The notes under the pieces: model-generated | Database searches by the model: none | What the model was told of the DNA's origin: nothing | The model's input: only the letters and a program-made list of their open reading frames with translations | Program-made: the position numbers and the translations under genes | Source: Armatimonadota bacterium | GTDB lineage: Bacteria > Armatimonadota > Chthonomonadetes > Chthonomonadales > CAJBBX01 | Direction of reading: 5' to 3' | Assembly: GCA_026392115.1 (NCBI GenBank) | Contig: JAPLCQ010000108.1 | Span: forward strand, 1 to 35,492 | Length of the DNA: 35,492 bases | Shown here: positions 7,485 to 15,049 of the stretch, piece after piece | Position numbering within the stretch: the stretch's first letter is position 1 | How the letters are laid out: each line of letters opens with the position of its first letter

Positions 7485-8399
7485 TTGGCCACCCTCGACG
7501 AGATGCTGCATTACGCGCATGCCCAGGACGCCTCCGACCTCTTCATCCGCGCCAATGCACGCCCTGCCATGCGCGTCCACGGCCGCATCGCCGATACCGA
7601 GTTCCCGGTCTCGACGCCGGAAGAGACCCGTGCGCTGGCATACAGCAAGATGACGGGGCGCCAGGTCGAGGAGTTTGACCGGCACCACGAGATGGACCTT
7701 GCCTTCGCGCTCGGCACGGAGTCTCGCATCCGCTGCAGCATCTTCAAGCAGCGCGGCTCCGTGGGCCTGGCCCTCCGCCTGATCCCCATGCGCATCCGTT
7801 CGCTCGAGGAGCTCGGGGTGCCGTACGACCTCAAGCGAATCAACATCTCCGCGGGCGAGCAGCACGCGGGGATCGACACCGACTCGTTCCAGGAAGCGCT
7901 TCGCCGCGTCCTGCGGCAGGCGCCCGACGTGATCATGATCGGCGAGATGCGCGACATCGAGACCATGAACGTGGCGCTGCAGGCGGCCGAGACCGGCCAC
8001 CTCGTGTTCGCCACGGTGCATACCTCGAGCGCCGCTGAAACACTCGACCGCCTCTCGAACATGTTCCAGCCGCACGAGCGCCCAATGCTCTGGCTCCGCC
8101 TATCGGTCTCGCTCCGCGGCGTCGTCTCCCAGAAGCTGATCCCCCGGGCGGACGGCGCCGGCCGCGTGGCCGGGGTCGAGGTCATGGTCTCCACTCCGAC
8201 CATCGCCAAGATGCTGGAAGAGGGGAAGTCCGAGGACATCTACGGCCAGATTCGCCAGGCGGGCACGGATACGTACTGGGGCATGCAGACGATGAACCAG
8301 TGCCTCATGCGCTATGTCCGCGCCGGCGTCATCACCAACGAAGAGGCCCTCGCCAATGCGGGCAACTTCACCGAAATGCGCCAGATGCTGCGCCGATAA
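7485..8399 (+). CDS. PilT-family protein lacking Walker A (predicted pseudo-ATPase)
   Basis: 304 residues, about 60 shorter than its two neighbours. Translation starts at a TTG with AAGGA 8 bases upstream. The N-terminal PAS-like domain (DASDLFIRANARPAMRVHG, about 15-33) is intact. The line then goes from LKRI (116-119) almost directly to GIDTDSF (129-135). Compared with the next gene about 51 residues are missing, containing the P-loop GPTGSGKST and the Asp box IEDPIE. The frame is kept, and Walker B (DVIMIGEMRD, 148-157) and the His box (TGHLVFATVHTS, 170-181) remain. The C-terminal region typical of PilT/PilU pilus-retraction motors is present but its AIRNLIRE-like motif is degraded. It cannot bind ATP in the usual way and may be a regulatory subunit of a mixed hexamer (inference). 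Confidence 0.88.
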   Translation: MATLDEMLHYAHAQDASDLFIRANARPAMRVHGRIADTEFPVSTPEETRALAYSKMTGRQVEEFDRHHEMDLAFALGTESRIRCSIFKQRGSVGLALRLIPMRIRSLEELGVPYDLKRINISAGEQHAGIDTDSFQEALRRVLRQAPDVIMIGEMRDIETMNVALQAAETGHLVFATVHTSSAAETLDRLSNMFQPHERPMLWLRLSVSLRGVVSQKLIPRADGAGRVAGVEVMVSTPTIAKMLEEGKSEDIYGQIRQAGTDTYWGMQTMNQCLMRYVRAGVITNEEALANAGNFTEMRQMLRR

Positions 8400-8438
8400 C
8401 GTCCGACCCTAACCAACGGCCGGCAGGATCACTGACCC

Positions 8439-9539
8439 ATGTTACATATCGACGATCTGCTCCGAATGCTGGTGGAGAGCGAGGCGTCCGACCTGCACCT
8501 GCGGATCGCCGAGCCTCCGATGATGCGCATTCACGGTTCGCTGCGTCGGGTCCCTGGCATGGAGCCCCTCAGTGACCGGGACATGTACGACATCCTGTAT
8601 GTAATGCTCAATGACGACCGCAAGGCCCGCTTCGAGCAAAACATGGAGCTGGACATGTCGTACGCGGTGCCGGGCCTGGCGCGGTTCCGCGTCAACCTGT
8701 TCCGCCAACAGGGGCACATCGGCGCCGTTATGCGGGTCATCCCATTCAACATCCGCTCCATCGACGAGCTGATGATCCCGCCCATCGTCAAGGACCTCTG
8801 CATGCTGCCGCGCGGCCTCATCCTTGTCACCGGACCCACGGGATCGGGCAAGTCGACCACGCTGGCGGCCATGGTCCACCACATCAATGAGCGGCGGCCC
8901 AAGGCCATCATCACCATCGAGGACCCGATCGAGTACCTCCACCGCGACCTGATGGCGGCGATCAACCAGCGAGAGATCGGCGTGGATACGCATAGCTTCG
9001 CCGGCGCCCTGAAGCACGTGATGCGGCAGAACCCGGACATCATTCTGGTTGGCGAGATGCGCGACCTGGAGACGATCCACCTGGCGATCACCGCGGCGGA
9101 AACGGGCCACCTTGTGTTCGCGACGCTCCATACCACGGATGCGCCGCAGACCGTGGACCGCATCATCGACGTCTTCGAACCCGATCAGCAGCAGCAGATT
9201 CGTACGCAGTTGGCCTCGACGTTGCAGGCCGTCGTCTCGCAGACGCTGCTGCCCAAGGCCGACGGCGCCGGGCGGGTTGCGGCCTTCGAGGTGATGGTCT
9301 GCACACCGGCCATCCGCACCCTGATCCGCGAGGGCAAGACCTACCAGATGTACACGGATATCCAGACGGGTTCGCAGTTCGGTATGCAGACCCTGGACTC
9401 GCATCTGCTCAAGCTCACCGTGCAGGGCTATGCGGCCTTCGAGGACGCGCAGGCCAAGGCGTCCAACCCGTTCGAGTTCGAGCACCGGTACAAGCGCCAG
9501 ATCGAGCGCAGCCAGGCGGCGGCGCAGGAAGCAGGATAG
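8439..9539 (+). CDS. pilT: PilT-family type IV pilus retraction ATPase (second of three)
   Basis: 366 residues, full length. It powers disassembly of type IV pili at the inner-membrane base as a hexameric ring. Visible features: N-terminal PAS-like domain (EASDLHLRIAEPPMMRIHG), Walker A TGPTGSGKST (131-140), Asp box IEDPIE (160-165), Walker B DIILVGEMRD (200-209), His box TGHLVFATLHTTDA (222-235), and a C-terminal AIRTLIREGK motif close to the PilT hallmark AIRNLIRE. It follows the P-loop-less paralog by 39 bases and precedes a third copy by 3 bases, so the three are one operon. No pilB, pilC or pilin gene is in the window. Whether it is PilT- or PilU-like cannot be decided by eye. Confidence 0.95.
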   Translation: MLHIDDLLRMLVESEASDLHLRIAEPPMMRIHGSLRRVPGMEPLSDRDMYDILYVMLNDDRKARFEQNMELDMSYAVPGLARFRVNLFRQQGHIGAVMRVIPFNIRSIDELMIPPIVKDLCMLPRGLILVTGPTGSGKSTTLAAMVHHINERRPKAIITIEDPIEYLHRDLMAAINQREIGVDTHSFAGALKHVMRQNPDIILVGEMRDLETIHLAITAAETGHLVFATLHTTDAPQTVDRIIDVFEPDQQQQIRTQLASTLQAVVSQTLLPKADGAGRVAAFEVMVCTPAIRTLIREGKTYQMYTDIQTGSQFGMQTLDSHLLKLTVQGYAAFEDAQAKASNPFEFEHRYKRQIERSQAAAQEAG

Positions 9540-9542
9540 GCG

Positions 9543-10625
9543 ATGGTAACCGTCGACCAACTGCTCTACACAACCGTTCACCATCAGGGCTCGGACCTGC
9601 ACATTAAGGCCGACAGCCCGCCTCTCGTCCGAATCCACGGCGACCTGATCCATCTTGAGATGGACCCCCTCACGCCTGAGGAGACACGCATGCTCTCCCT
9701 CAGCGTGCTGTCGGAGGTCCAGCGCGCCCGGTTCGAGGACGAACTGGAGTTGGACTTCGCGTACGAGATACCGGGCCTGGCGCGGTTCCGAGGCAACATC
9801 TACCAGCAGCGCGGCGCTGTGCAGGCGGCCTTCCGGGTGATCCCGCTCACCATCCGTACGATGGAGGAACTGCAGCTGCCCGAGGTGTGCAAGTACTTCG
9901 CCGAGCGGCCCCGTGGCCTGGTGCTCGTCACGGGCCCGGCCGGCTCAGGCAAGTCCACCACTCAGGCGGCCATGGTGGACTACATCAACAAGAACTACCC
10001 GCTCCACATCGTAACGGTCGAAGACCCGCTGGAGTTCATCCACGAAGACCGCCAGAGCCTCATCAACCAGCGCGAACTGGACACCGACACGCTCTCCTTC
10101 GCCAATGCGCTCAAGTTCGTGCTGCGGCAAGATCCCGACGTGATCCTCATCGGCGAGATGCGCGACCTGGAGACGATCCACCTGGCCATCACCGCCGCGG
10201 AAACGGGGCATCTCGTGTTCGGCACGCTGCACACGACGGACGCCGTACAGACAGTCGACCGCGTGATCGACGTCTTCCCGACGCACCAGCAGCAACAGGT
10301 CCGGATGCAGATGGCAGTCAACCTCGTTGGCGTCATCAGCCAGACGCTGGTCCGGAAGGCGGACGGAACGGGGCGCGTGGCGGCATTCGAAACGCTGGTG
10401 GCCATTTCGTCGGTCCGCAACCAGATTCGCGAGAGCAAGACGTACCAGATCGGCTCCCTGATCCAGACCGGACAGCGGCACGGCATGCAGTCGCTGGACC
10501 AGAGCCTGGCCGATCTAGTGAATCGCCGGATCGTCACCTACGAAGCCGGCCTGGAGAAGGCCTCCAACGTACGCGAGTTCAAGGCCCTGGTGGGCGAGCA
10601 GCCCGCCGAAGAAGCGGAAGCCTAG
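9543..10625 (+). CDS. PilT-family type IV pilus ATPase (third of three)
   Basis: 360 residues, full length, closely similar to the gene before it over the whole length. The PAS-like domain has GSDLHIKADSPPLVRIHG. Walker A is GPAGSGKST (131-139), followed by VEDPLEFIH (Asp box), DVILIGEMRD (Walker B) and TGHLVFGTLHTTDA (His box). The C-terminal motif reads VRNQIRESK, a variant of AIRNLIRE. The ATG lies 3 bases after the previous stop, so translation is probably coupled. PilT paralogs with a divergent C-terminal motif are often called PilU, an accessory motor; that assignment is tentative. Its stop is separated by a single base from the stop of the convergent phosphorylase gene. Confidence 0.94.
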   Translation: MVTVDQLLYTTVHHQGSDLHIKADSPPLVRIHGDLIHLEMDPLTPEETRMLSLSVLSEVQRARFEDELELDFAYEIPGLARFRGNIYQQRGAVQAAFRVIPLTIRTMEELQLPEVCKYFAERPRGLVLVTGPAGSGKSTTQAAMVDYINKNYPLHIVTVEDPLEFIHEDRQSLINQRELDTDTLSFANALKFVLRQDPDVILIGEMRDLETIHLAITAAETGHLVFGTLHTTDAVQTVDRVIDVFPTHQQQQVRMQMAVNLVGVISQTLVRKADGTGRVAAFETLVAISSVRNQIRESKTYQIGSLIQTGQRHGMQSLDQSLADLVNRRIVTYEAGLEKASNVREFKALVGEQPAEEAEA

Positions 10626-10626
10626 C

Positions 10627-11424
10627 TCAACCCCGCGGCGGGATCGGCGGGACGACGGTCGGGCAGTCGCATGCCTGAGGGATAATGTGGGCCGCGGCCT
10701 CCAGGATGACGCTCACGGCCTGCGCCGTGGCTGTCTGGCACGCCTCGGCTACTGCCGCATGAGAGACGCCGCCGTCTCCCAGCCCGGCCGCCAGATTGCC
10801 GATGATCGCCACCGGGGCGTAGCATAGCCCGGCCTCGCGGGCGAGCGCGGCCTCGGGGCCGCCGGTCATGCCGATCAGGTCGGCGCCCCAGGAGGCGAAA
10901 AGGCGCACCTCGGCCGCCGTCTCGAACCGCGGCCCGTCCACGCAGAGATAGACGCCTCCGGGCTGGAGTGAAGCGCCGGTGACCCGCGCCCCTTCGACCA
11001 GCGCGGCTCGCATGGCCCCGCAATACGGCTTGGTAAAATCGTTGTGCGCATGCGCGACGTCGCCGGTCTGGTCATGGTCCCAGAAGGTCACCAGTGTGCG
11101 CGTGAGGTCGATCAGGTCGTGGGGCGCGGCAAGGGCGCCGGGTGCGACCTCACGTCGCAGAGACCCGCAAGCGTTGGTCGCGAAGACGTTGCGCGCTCCT
11201 GCGGTCCGTAGCGCCCAGATGGTCGACCGATAGTTCAGGCGGTGGGGGAGGCGTGAGTGGTCCAGACCGTGCCTGGGGACGAGCAGGATGTCGGCGCCCT
11301 CGACCGACACGCGGTACACCACCGTGTCGCCATAGGGCGTGCACAACCTGTCGCCCTCGGCGCCGAGGCGCTGCACCGTCGACTCAGCTCCTGTGCCCAG
11401 GATGATCCCCACTGTCGCTCGCAT
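10627..11424 (-). CDS. MTAP-family nucleoside phosphorylase, likely S-methyl-5'-thioinosine or 6-oxopurine specific
   Basis: 265 residues; ATG at 11424 with GGAGG 5 bases upstream. The enzyme family splits purine nucleosides with phosphate, serving methionine salvage or purine recycling. Motifs: N-terminal GIILGTGAE, PRHGLDHSRLPHRLNYRSTIWAL (51-72, phosphate and ribose contacts), NACGSL, DGPRFETAAEVRLF and GADLIGMTGGPEAALAREAG. After LCYAPVAIIG the residue at position 210 is Asn (GNLAAG), where adenine-specific MTAP enzymes have Asp (TDYD). Asn here is what 6-oxopurine enzymes and Pseudomonas methylthioinosine phosphorylase use (family knowledge). This points to methylthioinosine, inosine or guanosine rather than methylthioadenosine. 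The gene is divergent from the YfhO-like gene, only 26 bases apart, so promoters must overlap coding sequence. Confidence 0.88.
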   Translation of the reverse strand: MRATVGIILGTGAESTVQRLGAEGDRLCTPYGDTVVYRVSVEGADILLVPRHGLDHSRLPHRLNYRSTIWALRTAGARNVFATNACGSLRREVAPGALAAPHDLIDLTRTLVTFWDHDQTGDVAHAHNDFTKPYCGAMRAALVEGARVTGASLQPGGVYLCVDGPRFETAAEVRLFASWGADLIGMTGGPEAALAREAGLCYAPVAIIGNLAAGLGDGGVSHAAVAEACQTATAQAVSVILEAAAHIIPQACDCPTVVPPIPPRG

Positions 11425-11450
11425 GGGCCCCTCCGCGCGGAGTTCCGTTC

Positions 11451-13652
11451 TTGCTCCGTCTAGACCGGCGAACCGTCCACGTCGCACTGGCGGCGGCAGG
11501 CGTCTGCCTCTTCTGCTGCGCCCTCCTCTGGCCCGTGTTGCTGCAAGGCAAAGTCCTCTACTGGGGCGACATCTCGCTCTACTTCGCTTCCATGGAGGAC
11601 CTTGTTGCCCGGGCACTGCGCCAGGGCAGGCTGCCTCTATGGAACCCCTACGTCCTGTGCGGGCAGCCGCTGGCGGCCAATCCCCAGTGCTGGCTCTTCT
11701 ACCCGGGCACCGCCATGCTTCCCGGTAGGTCGCCGGAAGTCTACCTTACCATCAGCGCGCTGGCCCATGTGGTGATCTGCGCCGTGGGCGCCATGCTCTA
11801 CCTGCGACGGCTGTCGGGGACCGCCCTGGGTGCGTTCCTCGGTGCGTGTGTCTTCGCGACGGGCGGCTTCGCGATCTCGAAGCTCCAGTTCCCGACGATG
11901 ACGCAGGCCATCGCCTGGACGCCCTGGCTGCTGCTCGCCGTACGCCGCGCCATCGACCATCCCAACGCCATGGGCGCCGCAGCCGTCGGTCTTGCGCTCG
12001 GTTTGCTGCTCCTTGCGGGCCACGCCCAGGTCGCGTACCTATCGCTGTTGGCCGCGGGCGCATACGCGGCGTTGCGGGTTTTGTCGGTACGCCGCCATGG
12101 CGGCTCCGCGCGCTCGTGCCTGCGCGTCCTTGCCGGCGGGTTCGTGTTGGGCTGCCTCCTGGCGGGCGCGCAGATGGCGCCCACGCTCGAGATGGCGGCC
12201 GGATCGTCGCGGGAGCACATGAGCCTGCGGCAGGCCGACCGGTTCGTTATGCACCCGTCCCAGTTCGTGAACTTCTTCGCGCCTCGCCATTTCGGCGATC
12301 CGGCAGCAGGCGACTACTGGGGCCCGGGCAACATGTGGGAGACATGCGTCTACGTCGGCATCGTGCCGCTGGGACTGGCGGTCTTTGGGGCGTGGAGCGG
12401 CCGTCGGCGCCGAGCCGTTCGCTTCTACGCGGCCTTAACGATCATCTCGATGATCCTGGCGATAGGCCAGTGGGGCGGCCTCTACGCCATTGCGTTCCAC
12501 GTCCTGCCGGGGCTGAGCTTGTTCCACGACCCTGCCCGGTTCACGTTCCTCGTTACCCTCGGTCTGGCCGTCTTGACCGCTGTCGGGGTCCGGCGAGTGC
12601 GCGAGACGGGCGTCCCGAGGTGGTTGAGGGCCGTCGTGGTTGCCGTGGCGCTGGTCGACCTCTGGGCGTTCTCCTCGACCCTCAACCCGCTCATCGCCCG
12701 GAACCTGGCCGCCCGCATGGCGTTGAGACCCCAGGCCCTGACCTCGCCGCCCGCCGGTCGGCTCTACAGCGTGAACCGGGAGAGCGTATGGCGCCGGTTG
12801 GTCAACTACGAAGGCTACGGCCCGCCGAATGGCCACTACATCGATGCCCTGCGTGGAAGCGCCACGCCCAACCTGGCGTCCCGATGGGGGATAGAGGAGG
12901 CTGGCGGGTATGAGCCGGTTCCGCTGCATACCGCAACGGAGATCGATGGCGCAACACGAAAAGCCTTCGCTCGGACGAGCCCCACGCTAGGCAAACTGCT
13001 GGCGCTGATGGACGTCGGGGCCGTCGCCGTACCTCTCGGGGACCGAGCCAACGTTTCCGACGGCCGTACGAAACGGTTACCGGGCGTGACGCTCGCGGCG
13101 CCGCCGCAACACGGAGCGCGCGCCCGGTTGGTCCCGACGGCACTGGTGCGCGACCCTCATTGGGCGGCTGGAGCCGTTGGCCTGCCGGATGTCGATATCG
13201 CTACGACGGCGGTGGTGTCCGAGTCCGTGGACCTGCCGAGGCCCGCGCCCGGCGCAGGTCTTGGCGAGCCAGCCGAGGCGCGCGTGCGCCTGCTGTGCGC
13301 CGATCAGATGGAAGTGCTCATGGGGCGGCGCACCTGGCCGGGGTTACTGGTCGTCAGCGTCGCGCTGGCTCCCGGTTGGACGGCTCGCGTCGATGGTCGC
13401 CCCGCGCGCATTGTGCGAGCGGATCATGCGTTTATCGGCGTACGTGTGCCGTCGGACGCATTCGAGGTCTCGCTGCGATACCGGCCGCCATCGCTCGAGG
13501 TGGGCATCTACCTCACCTGTACCGGCGTCACTGTGCTCTGCGCGTTGCTTAGCCTGTCGCTGTTCGGCGGCCTTGCTTCAGGTCGGTCGCTTGGAGCGGG
13601 TATCCTGTCTGCGCCAGACACGCGCGGCGGATCAGGGGAGCGGCACGCATGA
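11451..13652 (+). CDS. YfhO-family polytopic membrane protein (GT-C-type glycosyltransferase-like)
   Basis: 733 residues with about a dozen hydrophobic helices, then a soluble C-terminal part and a last helix near the end. The first loop carries the YfhO family pattern: GDISLYF then LRQGRLPLWNPYVLCGQPL and NPQCWLFYPG. YfhO in Bacillus helps glycosylate lipoteichoic acid and the family has a GT-C-like fold with an acidic residue in the first loop (family knowledge). Here the lipid-linked sugar and acceptor are unknown. Translation starts at a TTG with GGAG 8 bases upstream; it is followed within a few residues by the first hydrophobic helix. The stop overlaps the start of the next gene (ATGA). 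It stands first in the long plus-strand array leading into the amino-acid transporter. Confidence 0.82.
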   Translation: MLRLDRRTVHVALAAAGVCLFCCALLWPVLLQGKVLYWGDISLYFASMEDLVARALRQGRLPLWNPYVLCGQPLAANPQCWLFYPGTAMLPGRSPEVYLTISALAHVVICAVGAMLYLRRLSGTALGAFLGACVFATGGFAISKLQFPTMTQAIAWTPWLLLAVRRAIDHPNAMGAAAVGLALGLLLLAGHAQVAYLSLLAAGAYAALRVLSVRRHGGSARSCLRVLAGGFVLGCLLAGAQMAPTLEMAAGSSREHMSLRQADRFVMHPSQFVNFFAPRHFGDPAAGDYWGPGNMWETCVYVGIVPLGLAVFGAWSGRRRRAVRFYAALTIISMILAIGQWGGLYAIAFHVLPGLSLFHDPARFTFLVTLGLAVLTAVGVRRVRETGVPRWLRAVVVAVALVDLWAFSSTLNPLIARNLAARMALRPQALTSPPAGRLYSVNRESVWRRLVNYEGYGPPNGHYIDALRGSATPNLASRWGIEEAGGYEPVPLHTATEIDGATRKAFARTSPTLGKLLALMDVGAVAVPLGDRANVSDGRTKRLPGVTLAAPPQHGARARLVPTALVRDPHWAAGAVGLPDVDIATTAVVSESVDLPRPAPGAGLGEPAEARVRLLCADQMEVLMGRRTWPGLLVVSVALAPGWTARVDGRPARIVRADHAFIGVRVPSDAFEVSLRYRPPSLEVGIYLTCTGVTVLCALLSLSLFGGLASGRSLGAGILSAPDTRGGSGERHA

Positions 13653-13921
13653 CGGTGTTCGGTTGCATGAAGGCGCACCCCACCACCGCAGGCCCCGACG
13701 ATTCCCTGCTGATGGCGATCCGCCTGATGGATACCTATTGGCTTCGCGAACTACCGGTAGTGGACGCCGATGTCCGCCTGCTGGGTTGGCTGACGGCGGA
13801 CGACGTTGCTGCGGCGCTCAGGTCGGGCCTGGGCCCCGCCACCGCGGTGGGCGCCGCGATGCGCAGCGTATGCGCCCTGGATGAGACCGACAGCGCCGAG
13901 GATGGCTGTTGGCGGCCCTGA
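13649..13921 (+). CDS. CBS-domain protein, C-terminally truncated
   Basis: 90 residues. Residues 1-60 make one complete CBS domain: the opening MKAHPTTAGPDDSLLMAIRLM, the RELPVVDAD strand and the LGWLTADDVAAAL end. Residues about 66-83 (VGAAMRSVCALDETDSAED) are the beginning of a second CBS domain. It breaks off exactly there, continues in six unrelated residues and stops inside the start of the livK gene. CBS proteins of this kind normally have paired domains that bind adenine nucleotides, so this looks like the remnant of a roughly 130-150-residue protein. The ATG overlaps the upstream stop as ATGA. Whether one domain is still useful is unknown; a deletion that fused this gene to livK, or an assembly join, would explain it. 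Confidence 0.75.
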   Translation: MTVFGCMKAHPTTAGPDDSLLMAIRLMDTYWLRELPVVDADVRLLGWLTADDVAAALRSGLGPATAVGAAMRSVCALDETDSAEDGCWRP

Positions 13922-15048
13922 TCGTCTCTATCGGGCTCAACGGATGCAAGCAGCAGGGCGGTTCGGCTGCGGACTCCAACGAGATCATCATCGGCGAGTA
14001 TGCATCGCTCACCGGGACGACGGCTACATTCGGTGTGTCCACGCATAACGGCGTCCTGCTCGCGATCGAGGAGGCCAACGCCGCCGGAGGCGTCAACGGC
14101 AAGAAGATCAAGCTGATCACCGAGGACGACCGGAGCAAGGCCGATGAGGCGCGCGTGGTCGTCACCAAGCTCGTCACGCAGAACAAGGCGGTTGCGGTCC
14201 TCGGCGAAGTGGCCAGCACCCGTAGTATGACGGCCGCCCCCGTCTGCCAGCAGTACAAGGTGCCCATGGTCAGCCCGTCGTCCACCAACCCGGAAGTCAC
14301 GCGGAAGGGCGACTACATCTTCCGCGTCTGCTTCACGGACGACTTCCAGGCCGCCGTCGTGGGCAAGTTCGCCTACGACAAGGGCTACCGGAAAGCCGCC
14401 ATCTTCAAGGACATGAAGAACGACTACAGCGTCGCCTTCGCCGACAACTTCGCCAAGAGCTTCATCAAGCAGGGCGGCAAGGTGGTCGGGGAGCAGTCCT
14501 ATCAGGAAGGCGACACGGACTTCAAGTCGCAGCTGAATACCCTGAAGGCCGCCGGACCCGACGCCATCCTCTGCCCCGGCTACTACAGCGAGGTCGGCAC
14601 CATCGGTCGGCAGGCCCGCGAGATCGGCCTCAACGTGCCCATACTGGGCGGCGACGGCTGGGACTCGCCGAAGCTGGTGCCGGGCGCCGGCACAGCCCTC
14701 AACGGCTGCTACTTCAGCAACCACCGCTTCTCCCGTGAGCTGGACCTGCCCGAGGTTAAGGCGTTCATCGCCAACTTCAAGAAGAAGTATAACGAGGAGC
14801 CCGACGCCCTTGCGGCATTGGGCTACGATGCCGCGGGCCTGGTGGTGGACGCCATGAAGCGGGCAGCCAAACTCGACGGCCCAGGCATCCGCGACGCCAT
14901 CGCCCGGACGGAGGGCTTCAAGGGCGTCACCGGCGTCATCACCCTGGACAAGAACCGCAACGCTCGGAAGGAAGCCCTGATCCTGCGCATCGACGGCGAC
15001 GTCTTCCGGGTGGAGAAGACCTATCGGCCCGAGGAGCTGGGCCAGTAG
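13909..15048 (+). CDS. livK: Branched-chain-type amino acid ABC transporter, substrate-binding lipoprotein
   Basis: 379 residues. The mature part begins IIIGEYASLTGTTATFG and is a class I periplasmic binding protein (Peripla_BP_6) that captures branched-chain or other amino acids, amides or urea. The N-terminus AALIVSIGLNGC is a hydrophobic stretch with lipobox LNGC, so Cys13 would be lipidated. The start used here is a TTG with GAGGA 6 bases upstream. The signal peptide lacks the usual positive n-region; a basic stretch (RQRRGW) is encoded just upstream in frame but no ATG/GTG precedes it before a stop. This hints that the 5' end was altered together with the truncated CBS gene that overlaps it. 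livH follows 1 base after. The substrate cannot be read from sequence. Confidence 0.92.
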   Translation: MAALIVSIGLNGCKQQGGSAADSNEIIIGEYASLTGTTATFGVSTHNGVLLAIEEANAAGGVNGKKIKLITEDDRSKADEARVVVTKLVTQNKAVAVLGEVASTRSMTAAPVCQQYKVPMVSPSSTNPEVTRKGDYIFRVCFTDDFQAAVVGKFAYDKGYRKAAIFKDMKNDYSVAFADNFAKSFIKQGGKVVGEQSYQEGDTDFKSQLNTLKAAGPDAILCPGYYSEVGTIGRQAREIGLNVPILGGDGWDSPKLVPGAGTALNGCYFSNHRFSRELDLPEVKAFIANFKKKYNEEPDALAALGYDAAGLVVDAMKRAAKLDGPGIRDAIARTEGFKGVTGVITLDKNRNARKEALILRIDGDVFRVEKTYRPEELGQ

Positions 15049-15049
15049 G

